17,188 nt of DNA from an uncultured Eubacterium sp. (GCA_948468465.1 CAOKJJ010000104.1:1-17188), one strand, 5' to 3'. Counted from the first letter of the stretch, positions 1-9,160 are shown. Numbers and translations: made by a program. Notes: generated by a model not told the origin, from the letters alone.

Positions 1-23
1 GCGAATGTCAAGTTAGGAAACTG

Positions 24-128
24 GCGACAAGTCACTGTACGATTAGAATATCTACTACGCAGGTTGTAGAAATATGGTGTGTAGTCATTAGGACACACAC
101 GGGTTCGTGTACAGTCACCGCTTGTCGT
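24..128 (+). promoter_or_regulatory. Structured 5' leader of the S10 operon (multi-branch fold)
   Basis: Paired segments seen by eye: 25-31 with 121-127 (7 bp, perfect) and 34-40 with 109-115 (7 bp, perfect), forming a two-part long-range stem with a small internal loop. Inside it are hairpins 51-55/66-70 and 77-82/93-98; a competing hairpin 97-101/106-110 is also possible. The arrangement resembles a closed three-way junction. Enterobacterial S10 operons are controlled by L4 binding their leader, but this sequence shows no similarity to that leader that I can recognise. Function as a cis-regulatory RNA is inference; the pairing itself is direct observation. Confidence 0.55.
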
Positions 129-134
129 ACTGCT

Positions 135-210
135 GCGATAGAAAGTAAAATGCAAACGCAGTCTTTCTGTCGCCGTAATATTAAGTGCGAATAAGGAGGC
201 GACTTTTTTT
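135..210 (+). promoter_or_regulatory. Competing stems controlling the rpsJ ribosome binding site
   Basis: Stem A pairs 135-145 with 163-173 (11 bp, one G-U). Stem B pairs 169-174 with 198-203 (6 bp), shares bases 169-173 with stem A, includes the last bases of the Shine-Dalgarno AAGGAGG (193-199), and is followed at once by seven T's (204-210) abutting the rpsJ ATG. The two stems cannot coexist. Stem B could mask the ribosome binding site or act as a terminator, although its 23-nt loop is large for a terminator. Stem A would release it. The switch is inferred. Confidence 0.5.
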
Positions 211-522
211 ATGGCAAGTCAAACAATGAGAATCATTCTCAAAGCTTATGATCATGAGCTGATCGACGCATCGGCAAAGAAAATCATCGAAACTGTAAAG
301 AAAAACGGAGCACAGGTGAGCGGCCCGGTACCTCTTCCGACAAAGAAGGAAGTCATTACCATTCTCAGAGCCGTACACAAATACAAAGATTCCAGAGAAC
401 AGTTCGAGCAGAGAACTCATAAGAGACTGATTGATATTATTGCACCTACACAGAAAACGGTGGATGCATTAACCAGATTAGAGTTACCGGCTGGTGTAAA
501 TATCGACATTAAAATGAAATAA
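211..522 (+). CDS. rpsJ: 30S ribosomal protein S10
   Basis: Small-subunit head protein S10 (NusE), which also joins the NusB antitermination complex in characterised bacteria. The 103-residue product has normal family length and the typical start ([20 protein letters not shown]), the long beta-hairpin region around residues 45-65 and the conserved C-terminal segment [16 protein letters not shown] at about residues 70-85. The start is set by AAGGAGG at 193-199, 11 nt upstream. It is the first gene of the cluster and is preceded by a structured leader with competing stems that reach its ribosome binding site. It is followed by an unusually long 156-nt gap before rplC. Confidence 0.98.
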   Translation: MASQTMRIILKAYDHELIDASAKKIIETVKKNGAQVSGPVPLPTKKEVITILRAVHKYKDSREQFEQRTHKRLIDIIAPTQKTVDALTRLELPAGVNIDIKMK

Positions 523-678
523 TCATTTTTTAGGTAACTATTTCAGATAGGCAACAATCCTGAAGGGTTTTTATCATAGAAGAAATACTGCTGGGCGGTA
601 TTCCACTTATGTTACTAACTGTTCTAGGATGAACGCATATATTACGCGTTCCGCTGTAGGATAACAGGAGGTAAAAGA
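523..678 (+). promoter_or_regulatory. Structured rpsJ-rplC spacer with three hairpins
   Basis: This gap is much longer than the others in the S10 operon. Visible pairings: 584-591 with 595-602 (8 bp, loop TGG, one G-U); 631-636 with 646-651 (6 bp perfect, loop of nine); and 619-623 with 663-667, which would enclose the previous hairpin and touch the rplC Shine-Dalgarno (AGGAGG, 666-671). A weak AT-only stem, 511-517 with 523-529, overlaps the rpsJ stop codon. No open reading frame with a ribosome binding site is present. A translational control or RNA-processing site is possible; no terminator with a clear T-tract is seen. Confidence 0.4.
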
Positions 679-1362
679 ATGAAGAAAGCGATCTTAGCTA
701 CGAAAGTCGGAATGACTCAAATCTTCAACGATAACGGAGAGTTAACTCCGGTTACTGTATTACAGGCTGGGCCTTGCGTCGTTACACAGATCAAAACAGT
801 TGAAAACGACGGATACAGTGCGGTACAGGTTGGCTTTGTTGACAAAAAAGACAAGATTATCAACAAGGATGCCAACGGCAAGAAAGAAATCAGAAACAGA
901 CATGGTGTGACAAAAGCTGAAAAAGGCCATTTTGACAAGGCTGGTGTTTCTGGTAAGAGATTCGTAAGAGAATTTAAGTTTGATAACGCTGCTGATTATA
1001 AGCTGGCAGACGAGATCAAAGCAGATATTTTTGCAGCAGGCGATAAGGTAGATGCTACTGCAATATCGAAAGGAAAGGGTTTCCAGGGCGCTATTAAGAG
1101 ACATGGACAGCACAGAGGACCTATGACACACGGTTCCAAGTTCCATCGTCATCAGGGTTCTAACGGTGCGTGTTCTTCCCCAAGCCGTGTGTTCAAAGGC
1201 AAAGGCATGCCGGGGCATATGGGTGCTGAACAGGTGACGGTGCAGAATCTTGAGATTGTTAAAGTTGATGCTGAGAATAATCTGCTTCTTGTGAAAGGTT
1301 CCGTGCCAGGGCCGAAGAAGTCGCTAATCACCATCAAAGAAGCAGTAAAATCTTATAAATAG
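679..1362 (+). CDS. rplC: 50S ribosomal protein L3
   Basis: L3 is a primary binder of 23S rRNA that reaches the peptidyl transferase centre and helps start 50S assembly. The 227-residue product begins with the family signature [16 protein letters not shown] and contains the long central loop ([13 protein letters not shown], then [14 protein letters not shown]). It is longer than the about 209 residues of E. coli L3. The extra residues fall around positions 54-77, a Lys/Asn-rich stretch before TKAEKGHF; this looks like a surface insertion rather than an error, since both flanks stay in frame and conserved. AGGAGG lies 7 nt before the ATG. The upstream spacer is structured and may regulate it. 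Confidence 0.98.
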   Translation: MKKAILATKVGMTQIFNDNGELTPVTVLQAGPCVVTQIKTVENDGYSAVQVGFVDKKDKIINKDANGKKEIRNRHGVTKAEKGHFDKAGVSGKRFVREFKFDNAADYKLADEIKADIFAAGDKVDATAISKGKGFQGAIKRHGQHRGPMTHGSKFHRHQGSNGACSSPSRVFKGKGMPGHMGAEQVTVQNLEIVKVDAENNLLLVKGSVPGPKKSLITIKEAVKSYK

Positions 1363-1391
1363 CGCATAATCAGGAAAGGAGGACTTTACAG

Positions 1392-2012
1392 ATGGCTAAC
1401 GTATCTGTTTTTAATATGGAAGGCAAGGAAGTAGGCAGCATGGAATTAAATGATGCGATCTTCGGTGTGACAGTGAATGACCACTTAATACACATGGCAG
1501 TATTACAGCAGCTTGCCAATAAACGTCAGGGAACACAGAAAGCCAAAACGCGTTCCGAAGTCAGCGGCGGCGGTAGAAAGCCGTGGAGACAGAAAGGAAC
1601 CGGCCATGCGAGACAGGGTTCTACAAGATCTCCGCAGTGGAAAGGCGGCGGAGTGGTATTTGCTCCAACACCAAGAGATTATTCTTTCAAGCTGAATAAG
1701 AAAGAAAAAAGAATTGCTTTAAAATCAGCGCTCACAACCAGAGTGAGTGAAAGAAAATTCATCGTAGTGGATGATTTGAAGCTGGACGAGGTAAAAACAA
1801 AGAAGATGGCTGGCGCGCTCAAAGCGTTAAATGCGGAAAAGGCATTGATTGTGCTGAACGAGGATAATGAAAATGTCGCATTATCCGCAAGAAATCTTCC
1901 AAACGTAAAAGTATCTTATATCAATACGATTAACGTATATGATATTTTGAAATATAATACACTTGTGTTATCAAAGGATGCTGTAGCAGCAATTGAGGAG
2001 GTGTATGCATAA
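1392..2012 (+). CDS. rplD: 50S ribosomal protein L4
   Basis: L4 lines the peptide exit tunnel and binds 23S rRNA domain I; in enterobacteria it also represses its own operon through the S10 leader. The 206-residue product has the expected length and the long basic tunnel loop with [20 protein letters not shown] (about residues 55-74) and RSPQWKGGG. The C-terminal half contains the conserved LPNVKV segment. A strong AAAGGAGG precedes the ATG by 9 nt. Its stop codon overlaps the rplW start by 1 nt (TAATG), so translation of L23 is probably coupled. Confidence 0.98.
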   Translation: MANVSVFNMEGKEVGSMELNDAIFGVTVNDHLIHMAVLQQLANKRQGTQKAKTRSEVSGGGRKPWRQKGTGHARQGSTRSPQWKGGGVVFAPTPRDYSFKLNKKEKRIALKSALTTRVSERKFIVVDDLKLDEVKTKKMAGALKALNAEKALIVLNEDNENVALSARNLPNVKVSYINTINVYDILKYNTLVLSKDAVAAIEEVYA

Positions 2013-2311
2013 TGGCAAACATTCAATATTATGATGTAATCCTCAGACCGGTGGTTACAGAAAAAAGCATGCAGCTGATGGCAGATAAAAAGTATACATT
2101 CTACGTGCATACAGATGCCAATAAAGCTATGATTAAAAATGCTGTGGAAAAGATGTTCGAAGGAACCAAAGTGGAAAAGGTTAATACGATGAACATTCCA
2201 GGCAAAAAAAGAAGACGCGGCGCTGTGACAGGACAGTGTGCGGCAAGGAAGAAAGCAATTGTCCAGCTGACAGAGGACAGTGCGGATATCGAAATTTTCA
2301 GCGGACTGTAA
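2012..2311 (+). CDS. rplW: 50S ribosomal protein L23
   Basis: L23 sits at the tunnel exit and is the docking site for trigger factor and SRP. The 99-residue product has the family features: [15 protein letters not shown] near the N-terminus, [19 protein letters not shown] in the middle, and the extended basic loop PGKKRRRG at about residues 64-71. The ATG shares one base with the rplD stop; the Shine-Dalgarno AGGAGGTG (1996-2003) lies inside rplD. It is followed by a 66-nt gap to rplB. Confidence 0.98.
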   Translation: MANIQYYDVILRPVVTEKSMQLMADKKYTFYVHTDANKAMIKNAVEKMFEGTKVEKVNTMNIPGKKRRRGAVTGQCAARKKAIVQLTEDSADIEIFSGL

Positions 2312-2377
2312 GAGCGGCAGAATCCGAACAATATGTGCAGCTTGCACGATAAGAAAGCATTGAAAGGAGAAACAACC

Positions 2378-3226
2378 ATGGGAATCAAGAGTTATAACCC
2401 ATATACACCTTCCAGAAGACATATGACTGGATCTGATTTCTCTGAAATCACAAAGAAAACTCCTGAAAAATCTTTGTTAGCACCGAAAAAGAAGCATTCA
2501 GGACGTAATAATCAGGGTAAAATTACCGTCAGACATCATGGCGGCGGAAATAAACAGAAATACAGAATCATTGATTTTAAAAGAAAAAAAGACGGTATGA
2601 CTGCAAAAGTCATTGGTATCGAATACGATCCGAACCGTTCCGCAAATATCGCGCTGATCAGATATATGGATGGTCAGAAAGCTTATATTATTGCTCCGGC
2701 AGGACTTACAGACGGCATGCAGGTTATGAATGGGCCGGAAGCAGAAGTAAGAGTCGGCAACTGTCTGCCGCTTGAAAATATCCCGGTTGGTACACAGGTA
2801 CACAATATTGAGCTGTATCCGGGAAAAGGCGGACAATTAGTGCGTTCTGCCGGCCTTAGCGCACAGTTAATGGCAAAAGAAGGCAAATATGCGACATTAA
2901 GACTGCCTTCTGGTGAAATGAGAATGGTTCCTCTGAACTGCCGTGCAACGATCGGCATTGTTGGAAATGGTGATCATAACCTGATCAATATCGGTAAAGC
3001 AGGACGTAAACGTCATATGGGCATCCGCCCGACCGTACGCGGTTCTGTTATGAATCCGAATGACCATCCACATGGCGGTGGTGAAGGCAGGGCGCCGATT
3101 GGACGTCCAGGCCCATGTACGCCTTGGGGCAAGCCTGCACTTGGCCTTAAGACACGTAAGAAAAAGAAAGCTTCGGATAAGCTGATCGTAAGAAGACGTG
3201 ACGGCAGAGCAATCAAGAGTAAATAG
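2378..3226 (+). CDS. rplB: 50S ribosomal protein L2
   Basis: L2 is one of the most conserved 50S proteins, needed for subunit association and peptidyl transferase centre assembly. The chosen start gives 282 residues beginning [18 protein letters not shown], which matches the family N-terminus; the frame is open 45 nt further upstream to another ATG (2333), but that start lacks a ribosome binding site while AAAGGAG (2363-2369) sits 8 nt before 2378. Conserved blocks visible are [36 protein letters not shown], and [15 protein letters not shown] with the functional histidine region, ending in a very basic tail. Confidence 0.98.
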   Translation: MGIKSYNPYTPSRRHMTGSDFSEITKKTPEKSLLAPKKKHSGRNNQGKITVRHHGGGNKQKYRIIDFKRKKDGMTAKVIGIEYDPNRSANIALIRYMDGQKAYIIAPAGLTDGMQVMNGPEAEVRVGNCLPLENIPVGTQVHNIELYPGKGGQLVRSAGLSAQLMAKEGKYATLRLPSGEMRMVPLNCRATIGIVGNGDHNLINIGKAGRKRHMGIRPTVRGSVMNPNDHPHGGGEGRAPIGRPGPCTPWGKPALGLKTRKKKKASDKLIVRRRDGRAIKSK

Positions 3227-3240
3227 GAGGAATAATAGTA

Positions 3241-3525
3241 ATGGGTAAAAGATCATTGAAAAAAGGTCCTTTCGCAGATGAAAGCCTGTTAAAAAAGGTA
3301 GATGCCCTGAACGCTGCAGGTGACAATGCGGTTATTAAGACATGGTCACGCCGTTCCACAATTTTCCCGTCGTTTGTAGGACGTACGTTTGCAGTGCATG
3401 ATGGCAGAAAGCATGTACCGGTATATGTTACAGAAGATATGGTCGGGCATAAGCTGGGTGAGTTTGTTGCGACAAGAACTTACCGTGGTCATGTAAAAGA
3501 AGAAAAAAGGTCAAGAGTGAAATAA
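3241..3525 (+). CDS. rpsS: 30S ribosomal protein S19
   Basis: S19 forms a complex with S13 in the 30S head and contacts the A-site tRNA. The 94-residue product has typical length. It opens with [17 protein letters not shown] and contains [19 protein letters not shown] and [18 protein letters not shown], all diagnostic of the family. GGAGG (3226-3230) overlaps the end of the rplB stop codon and lies 10 nt before the ATG. Confidence 0.98.
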   Translation: MGKRSLKKGPFADESLLKKVDALNAAGDNAVIKTWSRRSTIFPSFVGRTFAVHDGRKHVPVYVTEDMVGHKLGEFVATRTYRGHVKEEKRSRVK

Positions 3526-3555
3526 TTCGCTGATTAGGAAAGGAGGCTCTATTTC

Positions 3556-3942
3556 ATGGCTAAAGGACATAGATCTCAAATCAAGAGAGAGAGAAATGAA
3601 AATAAAGATACCAGACCTTCTGCAAAATTATCTTATGCAAGAGTGTCAGTTACGAAAGCTTGCTTTGTATTGGATGCGATCCGTGGCAAAGATGTAAAAA
3701 CAGCGCTTGCTATTTTAGATTACAATCCACGCTATGCATCTCAGATTACTGCTAAATTATTAAGATCCGCGATTGCGAATGCAGAAAACAATAACGGAAT
3801 GGATCCGGACCGCCTGTATATTGAGGAATGCTACGCAAACAAAGGACCTACGATGAAGAGAATCAGACCGAGGGCACAGGGGCGTGCATATAGAATCGAA
3901 AAGAGAATGAGCCACATTACCATTGTGCTGAATGAAAGATAA
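3556..3942 (+). CDS. rplV: 50S ribosomal protein L22
   Basis: L22 spans all 23S domains and, with L4, forms the narrow part of the exit tunnel; its beta-hairpin tip is a known site of macrolide resistance mutations. The 128-residue product carries an N-terminal basic extension, the core helix region ([20 protein letters not shown], about residues 22-41) and the tunnel hairpin with [15 protein letters not shown], then HITIVL near the C-terminus. The hairpin looks wild type. An AAAGGAGG site precedes the start, and the gap to rpsC is only 11 nt. Confidence 0.98.
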   Translation: MAKGHRSQIKRERNENKDTRPSAKLSYARVSVTKACFVLDAIRGKDVKTALAILDYNPRYASQITAKLLRSAIANAENNNGMDPDRLYIEECYANKGPTMKRIRPRAQGRAYRIEKRMSHITIVLNER

Positions 3943-3953
3943 GGAGGGAAAGC

Positions 3954-4610
3954 ATGGGACAGAAAGTTAATCCTCATGGCTTAAGAGTTGGTGTCATTGC
4001 TGACTGGGACTCTAAGTGGTATGCAGAGGGAGATTTCGCAGACTGTTTAATAGAAGATTATAAGATCAGAGAATTCCTGAAAAAGAAATTATACACGGCT
4101 GGTATCTCAAAGATCGAGATTGAGAGAGCTTCTGAGCGTGTAAAAGTGATTATATATACAGCAAAACCGGGTGTTGTCATTGGTAAAGGCGGCGCTGAGA
4201 TTGAAAAAGTAAAAGGTGAGCTTCAGAAATATACAAGCAAGAAGCTGATCGTTGATATTAAAGAAGTAAAGAAGCCAGACAAGGATGCGCAGCTGGTGGC
4301 AGAAAATATTGCACTGCAGTTAGAGAACCGTATTTCTTTCCGTCGTGCGATGAAATCCTGCATGTCCAGAAGCTTAAAAGCTGGTGCGCTTGGTATTAAG
4401 ACAGCAGTATCCGGACGTCTTGGAGGTGCGGATATGGCTCGTACAGAGTTCTATTCTGAAGGAAATATCCCGCTTCAGACATTGAGAGCTGACATTGATT
4501 ATGGATTCGCTGAGGCAGATACGACCTATGGCAAAGTAGGTGTAAAAGTATGGATCTACAAAGGCGAGATTCTTCCTGCAAAAGGAAATAAGGAAGGAGG
4601 CGCACAGTAA
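3954..4610 (+). CDS. rpsC: 30S ribosomal protein S3
   Basis: S3 lines the mRNA entry channel of the 30S head and contributes to its helicase activity. The 218-residue product begins [12 protein letters not shown], has the KH domain with the VVIGKGG loop at about residues 74-80, and the C-terminal domain with [20 protein letters not shown] and [16 protein letters not shown]. Length and motifs are normal. AAGGAGG sits just after the rplV stop. rplP follows after a 2-nt gap. Confidence 0.98.
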   Translation: MGQKVNPHGLRVGVIADWDSKWYAEGDFADCLIEDYKIREFLKKKLYTAGISKIEIERASERVKVIIYTAKPGVVIGKGGAEIEKVKGELQKYTSKKLIVDIKEVKKPDKDAQLVAENIALQLENRISFRRAMKSCMSRSLKAGALGIKTAVSGRLGGADMARTEFYSEGNIPLQTLRADIDYGFAEADTTYGKVGVKVWIYKGEILPAKGNKEGGAQ

Positions 4611-4612
4611 TT

Positions 4613-5053
4613 ATGTTAATGCCAAAAAGAGTAAAGCATAGAAAACAGTTCCGCGGCTCTATGAGAGGCAAAGCTTCCAGAGGCAACAAGATTACCAATG
4701 GTTCCTTTGGTATCGTTGCAATGGAGCCGGCCTGGATCAAATCAAATCAGATAGAAGCAGCCCGTATTGCCATGACACGTTATGTAAAGCGTGGCGGTAA
4801 GATTTGGATTAAAATATTCCCTGATAAACCGGTAACGGCAAAACCGGCGGAAACCCGAATGGGTTCCGGAAAAGGCTCCCTGGAATACTGGGTAGCCGTT
4901 GTAAAGCCAGGTCGTGTATTGTTTGAAATTGATGGAGTAGCGGAAGAAACTGCGAGAGAAGCATTGCGTCTCGCTACACACAAATTACCTTGTAAATGTA
5001 AAGTAGTTTCGCGTGCAGACTTAGAAGGCGGTGAATCAAATGAAAGCAAGTAA
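4613..5053 (+). CDS. rplP: 50S ribosomal protein L16
   Basis: L16 contacts A-site tRNA and is a late assembly protein of the 50S. The 146-residue product opens [17 protein letters not shown], as in most bacterial L16; an internal ATG at 4619 is less likely. Conserved blocks include [40 protein letters not shown] and [20 protein letters not shown]. The Shine-Dalgarno GGAGG lies in the end of rpsC. The 3' end overlaps rpmC by 14 nt in another frame, so the two are probably translationally coupled. Confidence 0.98.
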   Translation: MLMPKRVKHRKQFRGSMRGKASRGNKITNGSFGIVAMEPAWIKSNQIEAARIAMTRYVKRGGKIWIKIFPDKPVTAKPAETRMGSGKGSLEYWVAVVKPGRVLFEIDGVAEETAREALRLATHKLPCKCKVVSRADLEGGESNESK

Positions 5054-5243
5054 ATATTTAGAAGAATTACGGACACAGACGCCGGCGGACTTAAACGCTC
5101 AGTTAGCAGAGGCTAAAAAAGAACTTTTCAATTTGAGATTCCAGAATGCGACAAATCAGTTGACAAATACAGGCAGGATCAAAGAAGTCAGAAGGAATAT
5201 TGCAAGAATTCAGACAGTCATTACTGAGAAAGCCAATGCCTAA
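5040..5243 (+). CDS. rpmC: 50S ribosomal protein L29
   Basis: L29 is a small two-helix protein at the tunnel exit next to L23. From the ATG at 5040 it has 67 residues, starting [19 protein letters not shown] and containing the signature [19 protein letters not shown]. An ATG at 5031 would add three residues, but the Shine-Dalgarno-like GAAGGCGGTG sits right there, so 5040 is the better start. It overlaps the last 14 nt of rplP. Confidence 0.95.
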   Translation: MKASKYLEELRTQTPADLNAQLAEAKKELFNLRFQNATNQLTNTGRIKEVRRNIARIQTVITEKANA

Positions 5244-5266
5244 ATCTCAGGAAGGAGAATGATATC

Positions 5267-5521
5267 GTGGAAAGAAATTTAAGAAAAACACGTGTGGGTG
5301 TTGTTGTAAGCGATAAGATGCAGAAAACAATTGTTGTAGCCGTAAAAGACAATGTAAGACATCCGCTTTATAACAAGATCGTTAAAAGAACTTATAAATT
5401 AAAAGCTCATGATGAGAACAACGACTGCAGAATCGGTGATACAGTCAGAGTGATGGAAACAAGACCATTGTCCAAAGATAAGAGATGGAGACTTGTTGAA
5501 ATCGTTGAGAGAGCGAAATAA
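5267..5521 (+). CDS. rpsQ: 30S ribosomal protein S17
   Basis: S17 is a primary 16S rRNA-binding protein with an OB fold. The 84-residue product begins [20 protein letters not shown] and contains [20 protein letters not shown] and [16 protein letters not shown], all family hallmarks. The start codon is GTG, preceded by GGAAGGAG. Length is normal. Confidence 0.98.
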   Translation: MERNLRKTRVGVVVSDKMQKTIVVAVKDNVRHPLYNKIVKRTYKLKAHDENNDCRIGDTVRVMETRPLSKDKRWRLVEIVERAK

Positions 5522-5542
5522 TAGTACAAGGAGGATTCCAGC

Positions 5543-5911
5543 ATGATACAGCAGGAAAGCAGACTCAAGGTCGCTGATAATACCGGAGCAAAGGAATTGC
5601 TCTGCATTCGTGTTATGGGCGGTTCTACAAGAAGATATGCACACATTGGCGATGTGATCACTGCGACCGTTAAAGATGCAACACCAGGCGGCGTTGTCAA
5701 AAAAGGTGATGTTGTAAAAGCAGTCGTTGTACGTACAGTACGTGAAACGCGCCGTAAAGACGGCTCTTACATCCGGTTTGATGAAAATGCCGCAGTTATT
5801 ATAAAAGATGACCAGACTCCGAGAGGAACCCGTATTTTCGGACCGGTAGCAAGGGAACTTCGTGAGAAACATTTCATGAAGATTGTTTCTCTGGCTCCGG
5901 AAGTATTATAG
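5543..5911 (+). CDS. rplN: 50S ribosomal protein L14
   Basis: L14 lies at the 30S-50S interface and takes part in bridge B8. The 122-residue product is exactly the usual length. It begins [20 protein letters not shown] and holds the family signature region ([17 protein letters not shown], then [20 protein letters not shown]), ending in [17 protein letters not shown] clear AAGGAGG precedes the start. It is one of the most conserved proteins in the window. Confidence 0.98.
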   Translation: MIQQESRLKVADNTGAKELLCIRVMGGSTRRYAHIGDVITATVKDATPGGVVKKGDVVKAVVVRTVRETRRKDGSYIRFDENAAVIIKDDQTPRGTRIFGPVARELREKHFMKIVSLAPEVL

Positions 5912-5922
5912 GAGGTAGCAAG

Positions 5923-6234
5923 ATGGCAATGTTTAAGATTAAAAAAGGCGACATGGTAAAAGTGATTGCCGGAAGAGATAAAGATAAAGAAGGTAAAGTC
6001 ATTGCTGTAAACCGCAAGAATCAGACACTTCTTGTTGAAGGGATCAATATGATTACCAAGCATACAAAACCATCCATGCAGAACCAGCAGGGTGGAATTG
6101 TACACCAGGAAGGACCAATTCATATTTCTAATGTAATGTATCTGCATAAGGGACAGCCGACAAGAATCGGATTTAAGTTTGACGGAGATAAAAAAGTCCG
6201 TTTTGCAAAATCTACCGGTGACATTATTGACTAA
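5923..6234 (+). CDS. rplX: 50S ribosomal protein L24
   Basis: L24 is an assembly initiator of the 50S near the tunnel exit. The 103-residue product has a KOW motif near the N-terminus ([19 protein letters not shown], about residues 8-26), then [17 protein letters not shown] and the conserved [10 protein letters not shown]. Length is normal. The ATG is preceded by TAGGAGG overlapping the rplN stop codon. Confidence 0.98.
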   Translation: MAMFKIKKGDMVKVIAGRDKDKEGKVIAVNRKNQTLLVEGINMITKHTKPSMQNQQGGIVHQEGPIHISNVMYLHKGQPTRIGFKFDGDKKVRFAKSTGDIID

Positions 6235-6262
6235 GCACGAATAGAAGGAAGGAGGTCCAAAA

Positions 6263-6802
6263 GTGAGCAGATTAAAAGATCAGTATATGAATGAGATCGT
6301 AGATGCTATGATCAAAAAATTCGGATATAAAAATCGCATGCAGGTGCCAAAGCTGGATAAGATCGTGGTAAACATGGGTATTGGCGAAGCAAAAGAAAAC
6401 GCGAAAATATTAGAAGCAGCAATGAGCGATATGGAATTGATTACAGGACAAAAGCCAATCAAGACGATATCCAAAAAATCAATCGCAAACTTCAAGATCA
6501 GAGAAGGGATGCCGATTGGCTGCAAGGTAACATTAAGAGGCGAGAAAATGTATGAATTTTTAGACCGTCTTGTAAACCTTGCACTGCCTCGTGTACGTGA
6601 CTTTAGAGGCGTAAACCCGAATTCCTTTGACGGAAGAGGAAATTATGCACTCGGCATCAAAGAACAGCTGATCTTCCCGGAAGTGGAATTTGATAAGATC
6701 GACAAAGTTCGCGGCATGGACATTATTTTTGTAACAACCGCAAAGACAGATGAAGAAGCACGCGAGTTGTTAGCACAGTTCAACATGCCGTTTCAGAAGT
6801 AA
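6263..6802 (+). CDS. rplE: 50S ribosomal protein L5
   Basis: L5 binds 5S rRNA with L18 and forms bridge B1b with S13. The 179-residue product shows [65 protein letters not shown] and a C-terminal [19 protein letters not shown]. It starts with GTG; GGAAGGAGG ends 8 nt upstream. Length is normal. Confidence 0.98.
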   Translation: MSRLKDQYMNEIVDAMIKKFGYKNRMQVPKLDKIVVNMGIGEAKENAKILEAAMSDMELITGQKPIKTISKKSIANFKIREGMPIGCKVTLRGEKMYEFLDRLVNLALPRVRDFRGVNPNSFDGRGNYALGIKEQLIFPEVEFDKIDKVRGMDIIFVTTAKTDEEARELLAQFNMPFQK

Positions 6803-6816
6803 TCAGGAGGGAAATT

Positions 6817-7002
6817 ATGGCAAAGACTTCGATGAAAGTAAAACAGCAGCGTAAACAGAAATTCTCTACCAGAGAATATACACGCTGCAGAATCTGTGGT
6901 CGTCCACATTCTGTGTTAAGGAAATACGGTGTGTGCCGTGTGTGCTTCCGTGAATTAGCATATAAGGGCCAGATTCCGGGAGTAAAGAAAGCTTCCTGGT
7001 AA
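6817..7002 (+). CDS. rpsN: 30S ribosomal protein S14, zinc-binding short type
   Basis: S14 is a late-assembling protein of the 30S head. At 61 residues this is the short C+ type (often called type Z), not the about 100-residue zinc-free form. Cysteines at about residues 24, 27, 40 and 43 form the CxxC-x12-CxxC zinc site ([11 protein letters not shown], then [10 protein letters not shown]). No second, zinc-free copy is visible in this window, so zinc-dependent paralogue exchange cannot be judged here. Confidence 0.98.
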   Translation: MAKTSMKVKQQRKQKFSTREYTRCRICGRPHSVLRKYGVCRVCFRELAYKGQIPGVKKASW

Positions 7003-7044
7003 AACAGTGACACCCAGATAATATTTAAGGAGGAAGATTCAATC

Positions 7045-7446
7045 ATGACAATGAATGATCCAATCGCAGATATGCTTACAAGAATCCGTAACGCAAATAC
7101 TGCTAAACATGATACAGTAGATATTCCGTCATCCAAGATGAAGGTTGCCATTGCTGAAATTCTTGAAAAAGAAGGCTATATCGCGAAATATGATATCGTT
7201 GATGACGGGAATTTCAAGGCAATCCGTGTCACATTAAAGTATGGCGCAGATAAGAATGAAAAGATTATTACAGGCATCAAGAGAATCTCAAAGCCAGGTC
7301 TGCGTGTATATGCGGGCAAGGATGAAGTTCCTTATGTACTTGGCGGTTTGGGAATCGCTATTTTGTCTACCAATAAGGGCATCATTACAGATAAAGAAGC
7401 AAGAAAACAGCAGGTAGGCGGCGAAGTATTAGCATTTGTATGGTAA
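7045..7446 (+). CDS. rpsH: 30S ribosomal protein S8
   Basis: S8 binds helix 21 of 16S rRNA and, in E. coli, represses the spc operon at the rplE site. The 133-residue product begins with [20 protein letters not shown], includes [17 protein letters not shown] and ends [20 protein letters not shown] followed by [10 protein letters not shown], a canonical S8 C-terminus. A second ATG 6 nt downstream (MNDPIA) is an alternative start; AAGGAGGAAG upstream is compatible with both. Confidence 0.98.
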   Translation: MTMNDPIADMLTRIRNANTAKHDTVDIPSSKMKVAIAEILEKEGYIAKYDIVDDGNFKAIRVTLKYGADKNEKIITGIKRISKPGLRVYAGKDEVPYVLGGLGIAILSTNKGIITDKEARKQQVGGEVLAFVW

Positions 7447-7487
7447 TCAGTGAACGGTATTTTTCAGAATAAACAGGAGGTACGGGC

Positions 7488-8027
7488 ATGTCACGTATAG
7501 GTAGAATGCCAATCGCGGTCCCGGCAGGGGTGACTGTTGAGATTGCAGAAAATAATAAAGTTACTGTAAAAGGACCAAAAGGAGAGCTTGAAAGAGTGCT
7601 GCCGTCTGAAATGGAGATTAAGCAGGAAGATGGACAGATTTTGGTCACAAGACCGAACGACCTTAAGAAAATGAAATCTTTGCACGGTCTGACAAGAACG
7701 CTGATCAACAATATGGTAGTAGGTGTTACAGACGGCTATACAAAACAGCTGGAAGTAAACGGTGTCGGTTACAAAGCTGCAAAATCAGGCAATAAGCTGA
7801 CACTGAATCTGGGATATTCCCATCCGGTTATTATGGAAGACCCGGATGGCCTGGAGTCTGTAGTAGAAGGCAACAAGATTACGATCAAAGGAATCGACAA
7901 AGAAAAAGTTGGCCAATATGCGGCTGAGATCAGAGATAAGAGAAGACCGGAACCGTACAAGGGCAAAGGTATTAAATATATTGATGAAGTTATTAGGCGT
8001 AAAGTTGGTAAGACTGGTAAGAAATAA
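7488..8027 (+). CDS. rplF: 50S ribosomal protein L6
   Basis: L6 lies near the GTPase-associated centre and sarcin-ricin loop and is made of two similar domains. The 179-residue product begins [15 protein letters not shown], with a first domain [10 protein letters not shown] and a second domain [20 protein letters not shown]. It ends in [20 protein letters not shown] and a basic tail. AGGAGG precedes the ATG. Length is normal. Confidence 0.98.
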   Translation: MSRIGRMPIAVPAGVTVEIAENNKVTVKGPKGELERVLPSEMEIKQEDGQILVTRPNDLKKMKSLHGLTRTLINNMVVGVTDGYTKQLEVNGVGYKAAKSGNKLTLNLGYSHPVIMEDPDGLESVVEGNKITIKGIDKEKVGQYAAEIRDKRRPEPYKGKGIKYIDEVIRRKVGKTGKK

Positions 8028-8045
8028 ATGAAAGGGTGACGAGAG

Positions 8046-8414
8046 ATGGTTAGAAAGGAATCAAGAGCTAAGGTTCGTGAAAATAAACACAGAAGACTGC
8101 GCAACCGTATTTCCGGAACGACAGAAAGACCGCGTCTGGCAGTTTTTAGAAGTAATAATCATATGTACGCTCAGATCATTGACGATACAGTTGGCAATAC
8201 CATCGCAGCTGCTTCCACACTGGATAAAGACGTAAAGGATGCAGTGGAAAAGACTAATAACGTTGCAGCAGCAGCACAGGTAGGTACTGTGATCGCAAAG
8301 AGAGCTTTGGAAAAAGGTATTACAACGGTTGTTTTTGACCGCGGCGGATATATTTATCAGGGCAAAGTGCAGGCTTTGGCTGACGCAGCCAGAGAAGCTG
8401 GTTTAACATTCTAA
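8046..8414 (+). CDS. rplR: 50S ribosomal protein L18
   Basis: L18 binds 5S rRNA together with L5 in the central protuberance. The 122-residue product has a very basic N-terminus, then [20 protein letters not shown], a central alpha/beta core and the conserved C-terminal block [20 protein letters not shown] followed by AREAGLTF. The ribosome binding site (AAAGGGTGACGAGAG) is weaker than in the neighbouring genes, which is compatible with coupling to rplF 18 nt upstream. Confidence 0.98.
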   Translation: MVRKESRAKVRENKHRRLRNRISGTTERPRLAVFRSNNHMYAQIIDDTVGNTIAAASTLDKDVKDAVEKTNNVAAAAQVGTVIAKRALEKGITTVVFDRGGYIYQGKVQALADAAREAGLTF

Positions 8415-8432
8415 GTAGGAGGAAACAGTTAC

Positions 8433-8942
8433 ATGAAACGTGAAATAATTGATGCTAGTCAGTTAGAGTTAACAGAAAACGTTGTAGCAATCAAACGTGT
8501 CACGAAAGTTGTAAAAGGCGGACGCAACATGCGTTTTTCAGCTTTGGTAGTTGTCGGTGACAGCAACGGACATGTAGGCGCAGGAATGGGTAAAGCAGCT
8601 GAAATTCCTGAGGCGATCCGCAAGGGCAAAGAAGATGCTATGAAAAAGCTCATTACTGTAAAATTAGATGATAACAAGAGTATAACACATGATATTCTGG
8701 GGAAACATACAGGTGCTTCGGTACTGCTTAAGAAGTCTCCGGATGGTACTGGTATTATCGCAGGCGGCCCGGCACGAAGCGTGTGCGAATTAGCAGGCAT
8801 TAAAAATATCCGTACAAAATCATTGGGTTCTAACAATAAACAGAATGTTGTTCTTGCTACAATCGCTGCTCTGGCTCAGTTAAAATCTCCGGAAGAAGTT
8901 GCGAAGCTCCGCGGTAAATCTGTAGAAGAGATTGTAGGTTAG
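8433..8942 (+). CDS. rpsE: 30S ribosomal protein S5
   Basis: S5 helps set decoding accuracy and lies at the mRNA entry. The 169-residue product has the double-stranded RNA-binding-like N-terminal domain with [20 protein letters not shown] (about residues 23-42), the region where spectinomycin-resistance mutations are known in other species; no deletion is apparent. It continues with [19 protein letters not shown] and the C-terminal [21 protein letters not shown] precedes the ATG. Confidence 0.98.
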   Translation: MKREIIDASQLELTENVVAIKRVTKVVKGGRNMRFSALVVVGDSNGHVGAGMGKAAEIPEAIRKGKEDAMKKLITVKLDDNKSITHDILGKHTGASVLLKKSPDGTGIIAGGPARSVCELAGIKNIRTKSLGSNNKQNVVLATIAALAQLKSPEEVAKLRGKSVEEIVG

Positions 8943-8952
8943 GAGGCATAAA

Positions 8953-9138
8953 ATGGCAGAGAAAATGTTAAAAGTAACACTGATCAGATCAAAAATCGGC
9001 GCAGTGCCGCGGAATCGTAAGATCATTGAAGCTATGGGCTTCCATAAGCTCAATCAGACAAAAACATTCCCGGACAATGCTGCGACACAGGGTGCACTCC
9101 GTAAGATCGCACCATATGTAAAAGTAGAAGAAGCATAA
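8953..9138 (+). CDS. rpmD: 50S ribosomal protein L30
   Basis: L30 is a small 50S protein absent from some lineages. The 61-residue product has the family core LKVTLIRSKIGAVPRNRKII, then EAMGFHKLNQTKTFPDN, with normal length. The ATG is 10 nt after the rpsE stop, and the Shine-Dalgarno TTAGGAGG overlaps that stop. Confidence 0.97.
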   Translation: MAEKMLKVTLIRSKIGAVPRNRKIIEAMGFHKLNQTKTFPDNAATQGALRKIAPYVKVEEA

Positions 9139-9160
9139 TTCAGAATAAGGAGGTGTCAGT

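Noticed and set aside
21..49. Possible promoter with TAGAAT as -10 before rpsJ
   Set aside because: No acceptable -35 at 16-19 nt; it lies within the base-paired leader, so the S10 promoter is probably upstream of the window.
511..531. AT-only hairpin over the rpsJ stop with a T-run, possible terminator
   Set aside because: All-AT 7-bp stem is too weak to terminate and the operon must continue into rplC.
760..1218. Minus-strand open frame of 152 codons opposite rplC
   Set aside because: Shadow of a conserved gene: no ribosome binding site, no recognisable domain. The same applies to the other minus-strand frames in the ribosomal cluster.
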